From an uncultured Oxalobacteraceae bacterium (GTDB lineage: Bacteria > Pseudomonadota > Gammaproteobacteria > Burkholderiales > Burkholderiaceae), in assembly GCA_946479255.1 (NCBI GenBank), contig CAMLFK010000142.1:1-12285 (forward strand): a stretch of 12,285 nt of DNA, written 5' to 3'. A model generated the notes under the pieces. It worked only from the letters and a program-made list of their open reading frames with translations. It ran no database searches and was not told where the DNA came from. Positions within the stretch are counted from its first letter, which is position 1, and every line of letters begins with the position of its first letter. Of the stretch, positions 1 to 9,015 are shown piece by piece. A program made the translations under genes and the position numbers.

Positions 1-149
1 ACCAGGTCCTGCTCCATGCCGTGGGCGGTGCCCAGCCAGCTCACTTCCCAGCCGCGCGCGCGCATGGTCTGCGCAATCGCGATACCCGGGAAAATATGGC
101 CACCGGTGCCGGCTGCCATGATCATCAGGCGCTTTGTGGTCGGCGTCAT
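1..149 (-). CDS. murG: MurG, UDP-GlcNAc:lipid I N-acetylglucosaminyltransferase (N-terminal fragment, cut by window edge)
   Basis: Only the first 49 full codons are inside the window; the gene continues past position 1. The reading begins [20 protein letters not shown], and residues 13-21 (AAGTGGHIF) are the glycine-rich G-loop of MurG, a GT28-family enzyme, followed by a typical GWEVSWLGT strand and the start of the H-G-M-E segment. MurG is a peripheral inner-membrane enzyme that transfers GlcNAc from UDP-GlcNAc to lipid I to make lipid II. The ATG overlaps the ftsW stop codon as ATGA (146-149), and a strong GGAGG sits 6 bases upstream inside ftsW, so translation is probably coupled. The place in the cluster, directly after ftsW, is the usual one. 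The identification is secure; the rest of the protein cannot be judged. Confidence 0.96.
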   Translation of the reverse strand, partial: MTPTTKRLMIMAAGTGGHIFPGIAIAQTMRARGWEVSWLGTAHGMEQDL

Positions 150-1363
150 ACCCGGCCTCCCCGCATCAGCACGCGGTTTTCGTAGTCGATGCGCAGCAAA
201 ATCGCCAGGCCCACGCAGTTGAATACCACGCCCGAGCCGCCATAACTCATCAGCGGCAAGGTCAGTCCCTTGGTGGGCAGGATGCCCAGGTTCACGCCCA
301 TGTTGATAAAGGTCTGCACGCCGATCCAGATGCCGATGCCCTTGGCGGCCAGGCCGGCGAAGGTCTGGTCGATGGCAATCGCCTGGCGGCCGATGTCGAA
401 GGCACGCTTGACCAGCCAGTAGAACATGGCGATCGTGATCAGCACGCCGACCAGTCCCAGCTCTTCGCCGATCACCGCCATCAGGAAGTCGGTGTGCGCC
501 TCGGGCAGGTAGTGCAGCTTTTCGACGCTGGAACCGAGGCCCACGCCAAACCATTCGCCGCGCCCGAACGCGATCAGCGAGTGGCTCAACTGGTAGCCTT
601 TGCCCAGTGCGTTATCTTCCTGCCACACGTCGAGGTAGGCGAACATGCGCTCGCGGCGGAATGGCGAGAGCGCGATGATGGTGGTGAAGATCGCAGTGAG
701 CAACATGCCGATGCCGCCGAACCAGATGGCGTTGATCCCGCCCAGGAACAAGATGCCCATGGCGATGCAGACGATCACGCCGAAGGCGCCCATGTCCGGC
801 TCGAGCATCAGCAGCATGCCCACCAGGCCGATCGCGACGACCATCGGCAGAAAGCCCTTGGTCAGCTTGTGCATGTATTCCTGCTTGCGCACAGTGTAGT
901 CGGCTGCGTACAGCACCACCACGACCTTCATGATTTCCGATGGCTGCAGGTTGAACAGCTTGAGCGAGAGCCAGCGGCGCGCGCCGTTGACGGACACGCC
1001 CACGCCCGGAATGAGCACCATGGCCAGCAGCACCAGGGTGCCGCCGAACAGATAAGGCGCGGCCTTCTGCCACACCGCGATCGGGGTACGGAAGGCCAGC
1101 AGGCCCACGATCAGCGCCACCACGATAAACGCCGCCTGGCGCATCAGGAAGTAGTAATTGCGGTCGGCCATCCAGGCATACTTGGGCGAGTCGCCCAGCG
1201 CGATCGACGCGGAGTACACCATGACCATCCCGAACAGCATCAGCAGCACGGTCACCCACACCAGCGGCTGATCGTATTCCATCATTTTCGAGGGACGTGC
1301 GCGCGCTGCCGTGATGGCGTCGGCGGAGGTTCCTGAAAACTTGAATGGAAGCTGGAAGGCCAT
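146..1363 (-). CDS. ftsW: FtsW, septal peptidoglycan glycosyltransferase (SEDS family)
   Basis: This is a 405-residue polytopic membrane protein. It has a cytoplasmic N-terminus of about 33 residues and then roughly ten hydrophobic segments. FtsW polymerises lipid II into glycan strands at the septum together with FtsI. SEDS landmarks seen are NGARRWL (126-132), QPSEIMK (140-146), EPDMG (188-192), the PEAHTDF segment (287-293) holding the presumed catalytic Asp292, and the C-terminal [17 protein letters not shown] (362-378). The start is taken at ATG 1363, which overlaps the murD stop as TGATG and has AGGA 6 bases upstream. A longer frame back to 1462 exists, but its extra 33 residues only read murD out of frame. 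A shorter start at Met27 or Met28 is possible, but no Shine-Dalgarno favours it. Length matches the family. Confidence 0.96.
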   Translation of the reverse strand: MAFQLPFKFSGTSADAITAARARPSKMMEYDQPLVWVTVLLMLFGMVMVYSASIALGDSPKYAWMADRNYYFLMRQAAFIVVALIVGLLAFRTPIAVWQKAAPYLFGGTLVLLAMVLIPGVGVSVNGARRWLSLKLFNLQPSEIMKVVVVLYAADYTVRKQEYMHKLTKGFLPMVVAIGLVGMLLMLEPDMGAFGVIVCIAMGILFLGGINAIWFGGIGMLLTAIFTTIIALSPFRRERMFAYLDVWQEDNALGKGYQLSHSLIAFGRGEWFGVGLGSSVEKLHYLPEAHTDFLMAVIGEELGLVGVLITIAMFYWLVKRAFDIGRQAIAIDQTFAGLAAKGIGIWIGVQTFINMGVNLGILPTKGLTLPLMSYGGSGVVFNCVGLAILLRIDYENRVLMRGGRV

Positions 1364-2874
1364 CAGATATCCTGTCCCTTTTCCAGCGCGATCTCGCGCA
1401 CGGTGTCGACAAACACCTTGGCGCGATGGGCGTAATTGGTGAACATGTCCAGGCTGGCGCAAGCCGGCGACAGCAGCACCGCGTCGCCCGGCTGGGCGGC
1501 GGCGGCTGCCTTGCGGGTGGCTTCTTCCAGGCTCGCGTGGTCCGTCATCTCCACGCCGGCGCCTTCGACGGCGGCGCGGATCTTGCCGGCGTCGCGGCCG
1601 ATCAGGGTCACGGCGCGCACGTAGCGCGAAATGGGTTCGGCCAGCGGATCGAAATCCTGGCCCTTGCCGTCGCCGCCGGCGATCAGCACAATTTTTCGGG
1701 CCACGCTTGGCTGGTTTTCGCCGCCGAAGGCCTTGCCCAGGCCGACCAAAGCCGCGACGGTGGCGCCCACATTGGTGCCCTTGCTGTCGTCATAGAAGTC
1801 GACGCCATCAATCGATGCGACGAGTTCCACACGATGCGGTTCGCCCTGGTACTCGCGCAAGCCGTGCAGAAGCGGCGCGAACGGCAGGCCGACAGCGCGG
1901 CACAAAGCCAGCGCGGCCAGTGCGTTGGAGGCGTTGTGCAGGCCGCGAATGCGCAGCGCGTCAGCCGGCATCAGGCGGCTGATCGTGATTGGCACAGCCT
2001 CGGCCACTTCGTTCTTCTTGCGCTTCTTTTCCGATTCCTCGCCGGCCACGGCCACGGTCAGCCACAGTACGCCGCGCTCGTTCTGCAGGCCGAAGCAGTC
2101 GGCTTCATTCGGCTCGCTGGTGCCGAAGGTGACTACGCTGCTGCCTGCCGCCGTCATGCGCGCAACCGCCGCGTCGTCGCGATTGAGCACGCGCACGGTG
2201 CCAGGTCCGAAGATGCGCGCCTTGTCGGCGCCGTAGGCCGCCATGTCGCCATGCCAGTCCAGGTGGTCCTGGGTCAGGTTCAGCACCGTCGCGGCGTCGG
2301 GATTGAGGCTATAAGTGGTGTGCAGCTGGAAGCTGGACAGCTCCAGGATCCAGGCTTGCGGCAGTGCGTCGGCCTCGATGACCTCGCGCAGCACGTCCAG
2401 TGCGGCCGGGCTGATATTACCGGCCACGCGGGTGGACAGGCCGGCGCGCTGGCACAGCTGCCCGGTCAGGCTGGTGACGGTGGTCTTGCCGTTGGTGCCG
2501 GTAATCGCAATCACCTTCGGCGCATAGCCGCGCTCAAGCTTGAGGGCGGCCAGCGCCTGGGCGAATAGTTCGATCTCGCCCCACACGGGGATGTTCTGCT
2601 CGCTTGCTGCTGGCGCGATCTGCGCCAGCTCCGTGGCCGGCGACAGTCCCGGGCTGACGGCCACGAAGTCGATGGCCTCTAACAGTTCGGCGATGAACTC
2701 TCCACCGACGAAGTCGACGTCAGGCAATGCGGCACGCAATGCCGGCAGGCGCTGCGGCTCGGTACGGGTATCGGCAACGCGCACGCGCGCGCCGCAACGG
2801 GCGAGCCATTGCGCCATCGCGAGCCCGGATTCGCCGAGCCCCAGTACCAGAGCGTGTTTGCCTTCGTAGTTCAT
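1363..2874 (-). CDS. murD: MurD, UDP-MurNAc-L-alanine:D-glutamate ligase
   Basis: This cytoplasmic Mur ligase adds D-glutamate to UDP-MurNAc-L-Ala using ATP. It has 503 residues: an N-terminal Rossmann-type domain ([10 protein letters not shown], 10-19; SPGLSP, 74-79), a central ATPase domain with P-loop GTNGKTT (126-132), ELSSFQL (178-184), TQDHLDWHG (201-209) and the lysine expected to be carbamylated (Lys218 in YGADKARIF), and a C-terminal domain with HNASNALAA (313-321), YDDSKGTN (361-368), GGDGKGQDF (400-408) and [10 protein letters not shown] (469-478). It is longer than the E. coli enzyme (438 residues). Part of the excess is a charged loop, EKKRKKNE, at 282-289. The ATG overlaps the mraY stop as TGATG, and no Shine-Dalgarno is visible before it, so translation probably depends on termination of mraY. 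Confidence 0.97.
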   Translation of the reverse strand: MNYEGKHALVLGLGESGLAMAQWLARCGARVRVADTRTEPQRLPALRAALPDVDFVGGEFIAELLEAIDFVAVSPGLSPATELAQIAPAASEQNIPVWGEIELFAQALAALKLERGYAPKVIAITGTNGKTTVTSLTGQLCQRAGLSTRVAGNISPAALDVLREVIEADALPQAWILELSSFQLHTTYSLNPDAATVLNLTQDHLDWHGDMAAYGADKARIFGPGTVRVLNRDDAAVARMTAAGSSVVTFGTSEPNEADCFGLQNERGVLWLTVAVAGEESEKKRKKNEVAEAVPITISRLMPADALRIRGLHNASNALAALALCRAVGLPFAPLLHGLREYQGEPHRVELVASIDGVDFYDDSKGTNVGATVAALVGLGKAFGGENQPSVARKIVLIAGGDGKGQDFDPLAEPISRYVRAVTLIGRDAGKIRAAVEGAGVEMTDHASLEEATRKAAAAAQPGDAVLLSPACASLDMFTNYAHRAKVFVDTVREIALEKGQDI

Positions 2875-4043
2875 CAGCGCAGCTTGAGTGTGGACAGGCC
2901 CACCAGGACCAGCATCATCGTAATAATCCAGAAGCGGACGACGACCTTCGTCTCCTTCCAGCCTTTTTGTTCAAAATGGTGGTGCAGTGGCGCCATTAAA
3001 AATACCCGGCGGCCGGTGCCGTAGCGCTTCTTGGTGTACTTGAACCAGCCCACCTGGATGATCACCGACAGGGTCTCGGCCACGAACACGCCGCCCATGA
3101 TGAACAGGACGATTTCCTGGCGCACGATGACGGCGATGGTGCCGAGCGCGCCGCCCAGCGCCAGCGCGCCCACGTCGCCCATGAACATCTGCGCGGGGTG
3201 CGCGTTATACCAGAGGAAGGCCAGGCCCGCGCCGGCCATGGCGCCGCAGAAGATCAGCAGTTCGCCGGCGCCCGGGATGTGCGGAATGAACAGGTAGCGC
3301 GAATAGGTGGCCGAACCGGTCAGGTAGGCGAACAGGCCCAGGGCCGAGCCGACCATCACGGTCGGCATGATGGCCAGGCCGTCGAGGCCGTCGGTGAAGT
3401 TGACCGCATTGCTGGTGCCGACGATGACGCAGTAGGTCAGCCCGATGAAGCCCCACACGCCCAGCGGATAACTGAAGGTCTTCACGAATGGGACGATCAG
3501 GTCAGCCTTGGGCGGCAGGTCGAGCGAGAAGCCCGACTGCACCCAGGCGAAGAACAGTTCCCATACCTTGGCCGGGGTGGCGGCCGACACCGAGAACGCC
3601 AGGTAGAGCGCGGCGGCGATACCGATCAGCGACATCCAGAAGTATTTTTCGGCCGAGCGCATGCCCTCCGGGTCCTGGTAGACCACCTTGCGGTAGTCGT
3701 CGGCCCAGCCGATGGCGCCGAAGCCCAGCGTTACCACCAGCACCGGCCAGATCAGGCGGTTCGACAGGTCGCACCACAAGAGCGTCGATACGCCGATGGC
3801 GATCAGGATCAGCACGCCGCCCATGGTTGGGGTGCCGTGCTTTTTCAGGTGAGTCTGCGGACCGTCGGTGCGCACCGCCTGGCCGACCTTCAGGGCGGTC
3901 AGTTTGCGGATCACCCACGGGCCTGCGAACAGGCCGATCAGCACCGCCGTGATGGTGGCGAACACCGCGCGGAAGGTGATGAAGTTGAAGACCCGGAGAG
4001 GTCCCAGGTCCTGCTGGAAGAATTGTGCGAGCCAGAGCAGCAT
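2874..4043 (-). CDS. mraY: MraY, phospho-N-acetylmuramoyl-pentapeptide transferase
   Basis: This integral inner-membrane enzyme transfers phospho-MurNAc-pentapeptide from UDP to undecaprenyl phosphate, giving lipid I. It has 389 residues with about ten membrane segments. Family motifs are complete: DDYRK with the catalytic aspartate pair (115-119), [10 protein letters not shown] (215-224), [12 protein letters not shown] with the third key Asp at 290, and the cytoplasmic HHHFEQKGW loop (354-362). The start MLLWLAQFF matches the usual N-terminus, and the [13 protein letters not shown] segment follows. It lies 1 base after the murF stop (TAA-C-ATG). An AAGGA is present about 11 bases upstream, slightly far but usable. 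It overlaps murD at its 3' end as TGATG. Nothing is missing or unusual. Confidence 0.97.
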   Translation of the reverse strand: MLLWLAQFFQQDLGPLRVFNFITFRAVFATITAVLIGLFAGPWVIRKLTALKVGQAVRTDGPQTHLKKHGTPTMGGVLILIAIGVSTLLWCDLSNRLIWPVLVVTLGFGAIGWADDYRKVVYQDPEGMRSAEKYFWMSLIGIAAALYLAFSVSAATPAKVWELFFAWVQSGFSLDLPPKADLIVPFVKTFSYPLGVWGFIGLTYCVIVGTSNAVNFTDGLDGLAIMPTVMVGSALGLFAYLTGSATYSRYLFIPHIPGAGELLIFCGAMAGAGLAFLWYNAHPAQMFMGDVGALALGGALGTIAVIVRQEIVLFIMGGVFVAETLSVIIQVGWFKYTKKRYGTGRRVFLMAPLHHHFEQKGWKETKVVVRFWIITMMLVLVGLSTLKLR

Positions 4044-4044
4044 G

Positions 4045-5430
4045 TTAGTGGGCTTCCTTACTAGTTTGGTTTGATCCGGTCAGGTGAGCGACTACCCGTT
4101 CCATCTTCATGAAACGCGAGCCCTTCACCAGCACAGTCGCGTCGGAATTGCTGCCTAGTGTTGAATCCAGTGCTGCCAATAAGTCGTCGAACTGCTCGAA
4201 ATGCTGTACGCCGGCGCCGCTCATGTGGCGCGCCAGCTCGCCGGTGGCCAACACGGTGCTAATGCCGTGGCTGACCGCGTACGCGGCGATTTCCTCGTGA
4301 AATTGTTTGCCCTGGGTGCCGACTTCGCCCATGTCGCCCAGCACCAGCACGCGCGGCTCGCTGGCCTGCGCCAGCACGTCGATGGCGGCGCGCACCGAAT
4401 CCGGATTGGCGTTGTAGGTGTCGTCGATGACGGTGGCGCCGCAGGTGGCACGCTTCTTTTGCAGGCGGCCGTTGACCGGGGCAAAAGCTTCGAGCCCGCG
4501 CACGATGGCGTCCTGCGGCACGCCGGCCGCGACCGCGCAGGCAATCGCCGCCAGCGCGTTGCGCACATTGTGCTGCCCGGCCGCTGCCAGCTGCACCGTG
4601 AAGGCGGCGCTCATCAAGCCAGGCGCACGCACGTTGACATCGAGTTCGCTGCCAAACTCGCTGGCGCGGTGCGCGCAGCTGACGTGGCATTGGTCCGTCA
4701 GGCCGAAGGTCACGCTGCGGCGCTGGCCCGCGAGGCCAGCCCAAAGGGCTGTGTAGGTGTCGTCGCCCGGATAGACGGCGATGCCATCGCGCGACAGGCT
4801 GTCGATCACGCTGCCGTTTTCCAGTGCCACCGCTTCCACCGTGTGCATGAATTCCTGGTGCTCGCGCTGGGCATTGTTCACCAAGCCGATGGTGGGCGCG
4901 GCGATCGCCGACAGGCGGGCGATTTCGCCGGGATGGTTCATGCCCAGCTCCACCACGGCGGCGCGGTGCGAAGCTTCCAGGCGCATCAGGGTGAGTGGCA
5001 CGCCGATTTCATTATTCAGGTTGCCGCGCGTGGCCAGGCGCGTGTCTTCGCTGAAGGCCGCGGCCAGGATCGCGGCGATCATTTCCTTGACCGTGGTCTT
5101 GCCATTGCTGCCGGTGACGCCGATGACGGGAATCGCGTACTGCGCGCGCCAGCTGTTGGCGATCTGGCCCAGCGCGGTCAAGGTGTTCGGCACCACCAGC
5201 GCCGGCAAGCTGAAGCCCGCCGGAAGCTGTTCGGCCACTACCGCGGCGGCGCCGTTGGCGGCGACCTGCTCGAGGAAGTCGTGGGCGTCGAAGCGTTCGC
5301 CGCGCAGGGCGACGAAGAGCGCGCCGGCGCCGGCCGTGCGGCTGTCGGTCGAGACGCTGTCGAAGGCGGCATCACCATTGATGCGCGCGCCACCGACGTG
5401 GGATAACAAGTGGGAAAGCGAACCGCGCAT
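4045..5430 (-). CDS. murF: MurF, UDP-MurNAc-tripeptide:D-alanyl-D-alanine ligase
   Basis: This cytoplasmic Mur ligase adds D-Ala-D-Ala to UDP-MurNAc-L-Ala-D-Glu-mDAP, the last soluble step before MraY. The chosen start gives 461 residues, close to the 452 of E. coli. Motifs are STDSR (27-31), P-loop TGSNGKTT (106-113), [11 protein letters not shown] (137-147), [10 protein letters not shown] (161-170), [10 protein letters not shown] (185-194), [10 protein letters not shown] (285-294), [10 protein letters not shown] (336-345), GDMGEVG (365-371) and [10 protein letters not shown] (435-444). The frame is open to 5802, but the extra 124 residues are arginine-rich out-of-frame murE. ATG 5430 overlaps the murE stop as TGATG, with GAGG about 8 bases upstream. 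The gene is followed by mraY after one base. Confidence 0.97.
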   Translation of the reverse strand: MRGSLSHLLSHVGGARINGDAAFDSVSTDSRTAGAGALFVALRGERFDAHDFLEQVAANGAAAVVAEQLPAGFSLPALVVPNTLTALGQIANSWRAQYAIPVIGVTGSNGKTTVKEMIAAILAAAFSEDTRLATRGNLNNEIGVPLTLMRLEASHRAAVVELGMNHPGEIARLSAIAAPTIGLVNNAQREHQEFMHTVEAVALENGSVIDSLSRDGIAVYPGDDTYTALWAGLAGQRRSVTFGLTDQCHVSCAHRASEFGSELDVNVRAPGLMSAAFTVQLAAAGQHNVRNALAAIACAVAAGVPQDAIVRGLEAFAPVNGRLQKKRATCGATVIDDTYNANPDSVRAAIDVLAQASEPRVLVLGDMGEVGTQGKQFHEEIAAYAVSHGISTVLATGELARHMSGAGVQHFEQFDDLLAALDSTLGSNSDATVLVKGSRFMKMERVVAHLTGSNQTSKEAH

Positions 5431-6971
5431 CAATTTGGCCTCATCATGGTAACGCGCGCGGCCAGTGCCAGCGCTGCGTGGTCGGCGTCGGAAAATGGGA
5501 TCTTGCGGCCTTTGATTTCCTGGTAAGGCTCGTGGCCCTTCCCGGCCAGCAGGATCACATCGAGCTTGGCGGCATGCTTGACGGCCGAGAGGATCGCAGC
5601 AGCGCGGTCTTCGATAGCTTGCAGGCGCGAGGTAGGATGGGCGGCATCCATGCCCGCGACGATCTGGGCGATGATCGCGCCTGGTTCTTCGCTGCGCGGA
5701 TTGTCGCTGGTGACCAGCACGTGCTCGGCGATCTGCGAGATGGCGCCCATCTGCGGACGCTTGCCCGGATCGCGGTCGCCGCCGCAGCCAAACACGCACC
5801 ACAACTGGCCGCCGCGTTCGCGCGCCACCTGGTGCAAGGCTTCCAGGGTTTTTTCCAGCGCGTCCGGCGTGTGGGCGTAATCGATCACCACCATCGGCGC
5901 GTCCTGGCCGCCGACCTGCTGCATACGGCCCGGGGCCGGCTGCAGCGCTTCGATGGCGTCGACCGCGTTCTTCAGTGGCACGCCCTTGGCCAGCAGCGCG
6001 CCAAGCACCGCCAGCGTATTGCTGATATTGAAATGGCCGACCAGCTGGGTACGCACCACCGCGGCGCCGAAAGGCGAATCGAGGTGGTATTCGGTGCCGG
6101 CGTTACGGCTGCGCAGCTGCGAGGCGCGCAGCATCGACACCCCGTTGACATCGGCCTGCGTGGCCGCGTCGTTCAGGGTGTAGCCGATCATGGCTGGCGC
6201 GCTGCCCTTGGCTTTGCTGATGTGATTGACCAGGCGCTGTCCGGCCGGGTCGTCGAGATTGAACACTGCAGTCTTTAGTCCTGGCCATTCGAACAGCTTG
6301 CGCTTTGCGCTTTCGTAGCTGTCCATGTCGCCGTGATAATCAAGGTGGTCGCGCGTCAGGTTGGTGAACAGCGCAAGGTCGAAATGCATGCCCGAGGTAC
6401 GTCCTTGTTCGAGCCCGATGGAGGATACCTCAATGGCCAATGCGGTGGCGCCCGCTTCGCGCATTTCTGCCAGCTTCGATGCCAGCAGCACCGCGTCCGG
6501 CGTGGTGTAGCCGGTGACGTCGTATTCCACGTCCGCGCGCTCGCGGAACAGGCCCACGCCGAGCGTGCCGATGACGGCGGCGGTTTCGCCCAGGCGCGCA
6601 AAGGCCTGGCCCAGCCAGACCGCGCACGAGGTCTTGCCGTTGGTGCCGGTGACGCCGACGGTGTACATGCCGGCGTCGGGCATGCCGAGGCAGGCGTGGG
6701 CGATCGGACCGGCATTGATTTTCAAATCCGCCACGGCCAGGTGCGGCACCGTCCAGGCGCCGTCCCACGCGAATCCCCGCTCTTCATAGACGACGGCGGC
6801 GGCGCCCTGCCCAATCGCCTTGTCGATGAACTTGCGGCCGTCGGCGGCATCGCCCGGATAGGCAAAGAACACGTCGCCCGCGGCCACGCGGCGCGAGTCG
6901 GAGACCAGCCTGGCGCCAGGCGCCGCCTGGGCGATCCACTCGCAGATGGCTTGAATGGTCACGTCGGCCAT
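5430..6971 (-). CDS. murE: MurE, UDP-MurNAc-L-Ala-D-Glu:meso-2,6-diaminopimelate ligase
   Basis: This cytoplasmic Mur ligase adds the third stem residue. From ATG 6971 it has 513 residues. Seen are SDSR (24-27), P-loop TGTNGKTS (108-115), GYTTPDA (154-160), EVSSIGLEQGR (181-191), TNLTRDHLDYHGDM (203-216), Lys223 in YESAKRKLF at the position of the carbamylated lysine, GHFNISN (312-318), DYAHTPDAL (364-372) and AGKGHE (476-481). DNPRSEEP (423-430) is the signature for meso-diaminopimelate rather than lysine, which fits a Gram-negative wall. Two starts are possible: GTG 6974 and the adjacent ATG 6971. I choose ATG because it gives the TGATG overlap with the ftsI stop that recurs in this operon. 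AGGAG lies 8 bases before it and 5 before GTG. Confidence 0.96.
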   Translation of the reverse strand: MADVTIQAICEWIAQAAPGARLVSDSRRVAAGDVFFAYPGDAADGRKFIDKAIGQGAAAVVYEERGFAWDGAWTVPHLAVADLKINAGPIAHACLGMPDAGMYTVGVTGTNGKTSCAVWLGQAFARLGETAAVIGTLGVGLFRERADVEYDVTGYTTPDAVLLASKLAEMREAGATALAIEVSSIGLEQGRTSGMHFDLALFTNLTRDHLDYHGDMDSYESAKRKLFEWPGLKTAVFNLDDPAGQRLVNHISKAKGSAPAMIGYTLNDAATQADVNGVSMLRASQLRSRNAGTEYHLDSPFGAAVVRTQLVGHFNISNTLAVLGALLAKGVPLKNAVDAIEALQPAPGRMQQVGGQDAPMVVIDYAHTPDALEKTLEALHQVARERGGQLWCVFGCGGDRDPGKRPQMGAISQIAEHVLVTSDNPRSEEPGAIIAQIVAGMDAAHPTSRLQAIEDRAAAILSAVKHAAKLDVILLAGKGHEPYQEIKGRKIPFSDADHAALALAARVTMMRPN

Positions 6972-8746
6972 CACAGGCTCTCCTCAGGCGCTTGTTCGGA
7001 AACGATGATGTCGGTCACGGTCGAATCGGGCGCCACATTGGCCGCGCGCAGGGTAGCCGACGCGAGCGCCGAAAACGACGGTGCCGCCACCCAGCCACCG
7101 GTGCGGAAGGCGCCGGTCGGCTCGTCGATCATCACGGCGATGACGAAGCGTGGTGCCGACATGGGCGCGATGCCGACGAAGGTAGCAACGTTTTTGTTGT
7201 GCGAATAGCGGCCGTTTATCAGCTTTTCCGCGGTTCCGGTTTTACCGCCCACGCGATAGCCCGGCACCTGGGCACGCGAAGCCGTGCCTTCCGGGCTGAC
7301 CACGCTTTCCAGCATGGTGCGCATGGTGCGCGCGGTGGCTGGCGAAATCACTTGCTGGCCTTGCGGCGCTTCGTCGATCTTCTGGAACGACAGTGGAATG
7401 ATGTCACCGTCGCGCGCATAGACCAGGTAGGAACGCGCCAGCTGCAAGAGCGACACCGAAATGCCGTGACCGAAGGCCATATTGGCCTGTTCGATCGGCT
7501 TCCATCCCTTGTAGGGGCGCACCCGGCCCGCCACCGCGCCGGGGAAGCCGAAACGCGGCGCCTGGCCGAAGCCGGACTTGGTGAAGATTTCCCACATCTC
7601 CTGCGGCGGAATCGGCAGCGCGATCTTGGCCATGCCGATGTTGGACGACTTCTGGATAATCTGGGCCACCGTCATGACCGGCATTGGGTGCAGGTCGTGA
7701 ATCGTGGCAGTACCGATCTTCATGGTCGGCGGGGTGATGTACACGGTCTCCGGCTTGACCCGTTTGGTCTCGAGCGCCAGTGCCACCGTCAGCGGTTTCA
7801 AGGTCGATCCGGGTTCGAAAGTATCGGTCAGCACGCGGTTACGCAGCTGGTCGCCGGTGAGTGCGCGTCGGTCGTTCGGGTTGTAGGTCGGCCAGTTGGC
7901 CAGCGCCAGCACTTCGCCGGTGTGCACATCGAGGACCACGGCGGCGCCGGCCTTGGCGTTGAACTTCTCCACCGCGGCCTTGACGTGATTAAACGCGATG
8001 TACTGCAGCTTGCTGTCGACCGACAGGGTGATGTCGCGGCCGTCGTGCGGCTCCTTGGACAGGCCGACATCTTCCACGATATTGCCGAGGCGGTCCTTGA
8101 TGACGCGGCGGCTGCCGCGCACGCCGACGAGGTTCTTTTGCTGCGCCAGTTCGATCGACTCCTGGCCGGCGTCTTCCACGTTGGTGAAGCCGACCAGGTG
8201 GGTCATGACTTCGCCCTGCGGATAGAAGCGCTTGTATTCCTTGCGGGTGTCCAGGCCGGCGATCTTGAGCGCATTGATCTTGGCGATGACGTCCATCTCC
8301 ACCTGGCGCTTGAGGTAGACGAAGGTCCGGTCCGAGTCGAGCTTTTTGCGCAGTTCGGCGTCGCTCATTTCCAGCAGCGCGGCCAGCTTGCGCAGCTTTT
8401 GCGGCGGCGATTTGAGCACGTCTTCGGGGATGGCCCACACGGCTTTGACCGGCAGCGAAGAGGCCAGCACCTGGCCGTTGCGGTCCATGATCTTGCCGCG
8501 CGTGGCAGGCAGGTCGATGGTGCGCTGGTACCGGTCCTTGCCCTTCTCTTGCAGGAATTCGTCGGTGACGGCCTGCACGTAGACGGCACGCAGCCCCAGT
8601 GTCAGGAAAGAGGCGAACAGCACGAACAGAACGACGCGCGAACGCCAGGTGGGCAGGCTCACCGCCAGCACCGGGCTTTTCGAGAACGACATGCCCTTGG
8701 AGGCAGCCACCCGCGCACCTGTCACGCCATTACCACCGCGCTTCAT
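6971..8746 (-). CDS. ftsI: FtsI (PBP3), septal peptidoglycan D,D-transpeptidase
   Basis: This is a class B penicillin-binding protein of 591 residues (588 in E. coli). It cross-links septal peptidoglycan in the periplasm, is anchored in the inner membrane and works with FtsW. A basic cytoplasmic tail of about 36 residues is followed by one membrane anchor (about 38-58) and the pedestal domain with RGKIMDRNG (83-91). The transpeptidase domain has all three active-site boxes: STLK with the acylated Ser314 (314-317), SSN (367-369) and KTG (502-504). The ATG at 8746 overlaps the ftsL stop as ATGA and has GGAAGG 6 bases upstream, which favours it over the internal Met19. The 3' end overlaps murE by one base. 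Confidence 0.97.
   Translation of the reverse strand: MKRGGNGVTGARVAASKGMSFSKSPVLAVSLPTWRSRVVLFVLFASFLTLGLRAVYVQAVTDEFLQEKGKDRYQRTIDLPATRGKIMDRNGQVLASSLPVKAVWAIPEDVLKSPPQKLRKLAALLEMSDAELRKKLDSDRTFVYLKRQVEMDVIAKINALKIAGLDTRKEYKRFYPQGEVMTHLVGFTNVEDAGQESIELAQQKNLVGVRGSRRVIKDRLGNIVEDVGLSKEPHDGRDITLSVDSKLQYIAFNHVKAAVEKFNAKAGAAVVLDVHTGEVLALANWPTYNPNDRRALTGDQLRNRVLTDTFEPGSTLKPLTVALALETKRVKPETVYITPPTMKIGTATIHDLHPMPVMTVAQIIQKSSNIGMAKIALPIPPQEMWEIFTKSGFGQAPRFGFPGAVAGRVRPYKGWKPIEQANMAFGHGISVSLLQLARSYLVYARDGDIIPLSFQKIDEAPQGQQVISPATARTMRTMLESVVSPEGTASRAQVPGYRVGGKTGTAEKLINGRYSHNKNVATFVGIAPMSAPRFVIAVMIDEPTGAFRTGGWVAAPSFSALASATLRAANVAPDSTVTDIIVSEQAPEESL
6980..6985 (-). promoter_or_regulatory. Ribosome binding site of murE
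   Basis: GAGGAG near the end of ftsI. It lies 8 bases from ATG 6971 and 5 bases from GTG 6974, so spacing alone allows both starts. The ATG and the TGATG overlap pattern favour 6971. Confidence 0.65.
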
Positions 8747-9015
8747 TTAGCACCTTCCGTCAGATATTGCGTACGCGCCGGGGTCAGCGGCGCCATTTTC
8801 AGTTCGTCGCGCGCGATCTGTTCGATGCGCGCGTGTTTGCCCAGGGTGGACTGGTCCAGCTGCAGCTGCGACCAGTCGATGTCGAGCTGGCGCGCCTGCT
8901 GCTGCAGCCTTTCCAGTTCGATGAACAGGTTGCGCGCCTTGTACTGGGCGTTGATGACCGACAGCGCGCACGTCGTCAGCAGGGTCACCAGCACCAGGTT
9001 GATCTTGCCGCTCAT
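8743..9015 (-). CDS. ftsL: FtsL, bitopic cell-division protein
   Basis: This is a small protein of 90 residues with a very short cytoplasmic end, one membrane segment (about residues 5-23) and a periplasmic helix rich in leucine, glutamine and charged residues ([20 protein letters not shown], 33-52), as expected for the FtsL/FtsB-type coiled coil. FtsL forms a complex with FtsB and FtsQ and regulates FtsW-FtsI. The sequence family is poorly conserved, so the call rests on topology, length, the late [13 protein letters not shown] motif (69-77) and the fixed place between rsmH and ftsI. It overlaps both neighbours as ATGA. GGGAGG lies 5-6 bases before its ATG. Confidence 0.93.
   Translation of the reverse strand: MSGKINLVLVTLLTTCALSVINAQYKARNLFIELERLQQQARQLDIDWSQLQLDQSTLGKHARIEQIARDELKMAPLTPARTQYLTEGAK

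Noticed and set aside
134..1336. Plus-strand open frame of 400 codons antisense to ftsW
   Set aside because: His/Gln/Asp/Ala-rich composition, no family motif and no plausible ribosome site. It mirrors the G/C-ending codons of ftsW.
1364..1462. N-terminal extension of ftsW by 33 residues into murD
   Set aside because: The extra residues are out-of-frame murD. ATG 1363 has a ribosome site and the operon's standard overlap.
1345..2568. Plus-strand open frame of 407 codons antisense to murD
   Set aside because: Same low-complexity mirror composition, entirely inside murD, which has all ligase motifs.
4201..5406. Plus-strand open frame of 401 codons antisense to murF
   Set aside because: Mirror frame of a well-supported gene, with no domain recognisable.
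5431..5802. N-terminal extension of murF by 124 residues
   Set aside because: The extension is arginine-rich out-of-frame murE sequence. The family N-terminus begins at ATG 5430, with a Shine-Dalgarno and TGATG overlap.
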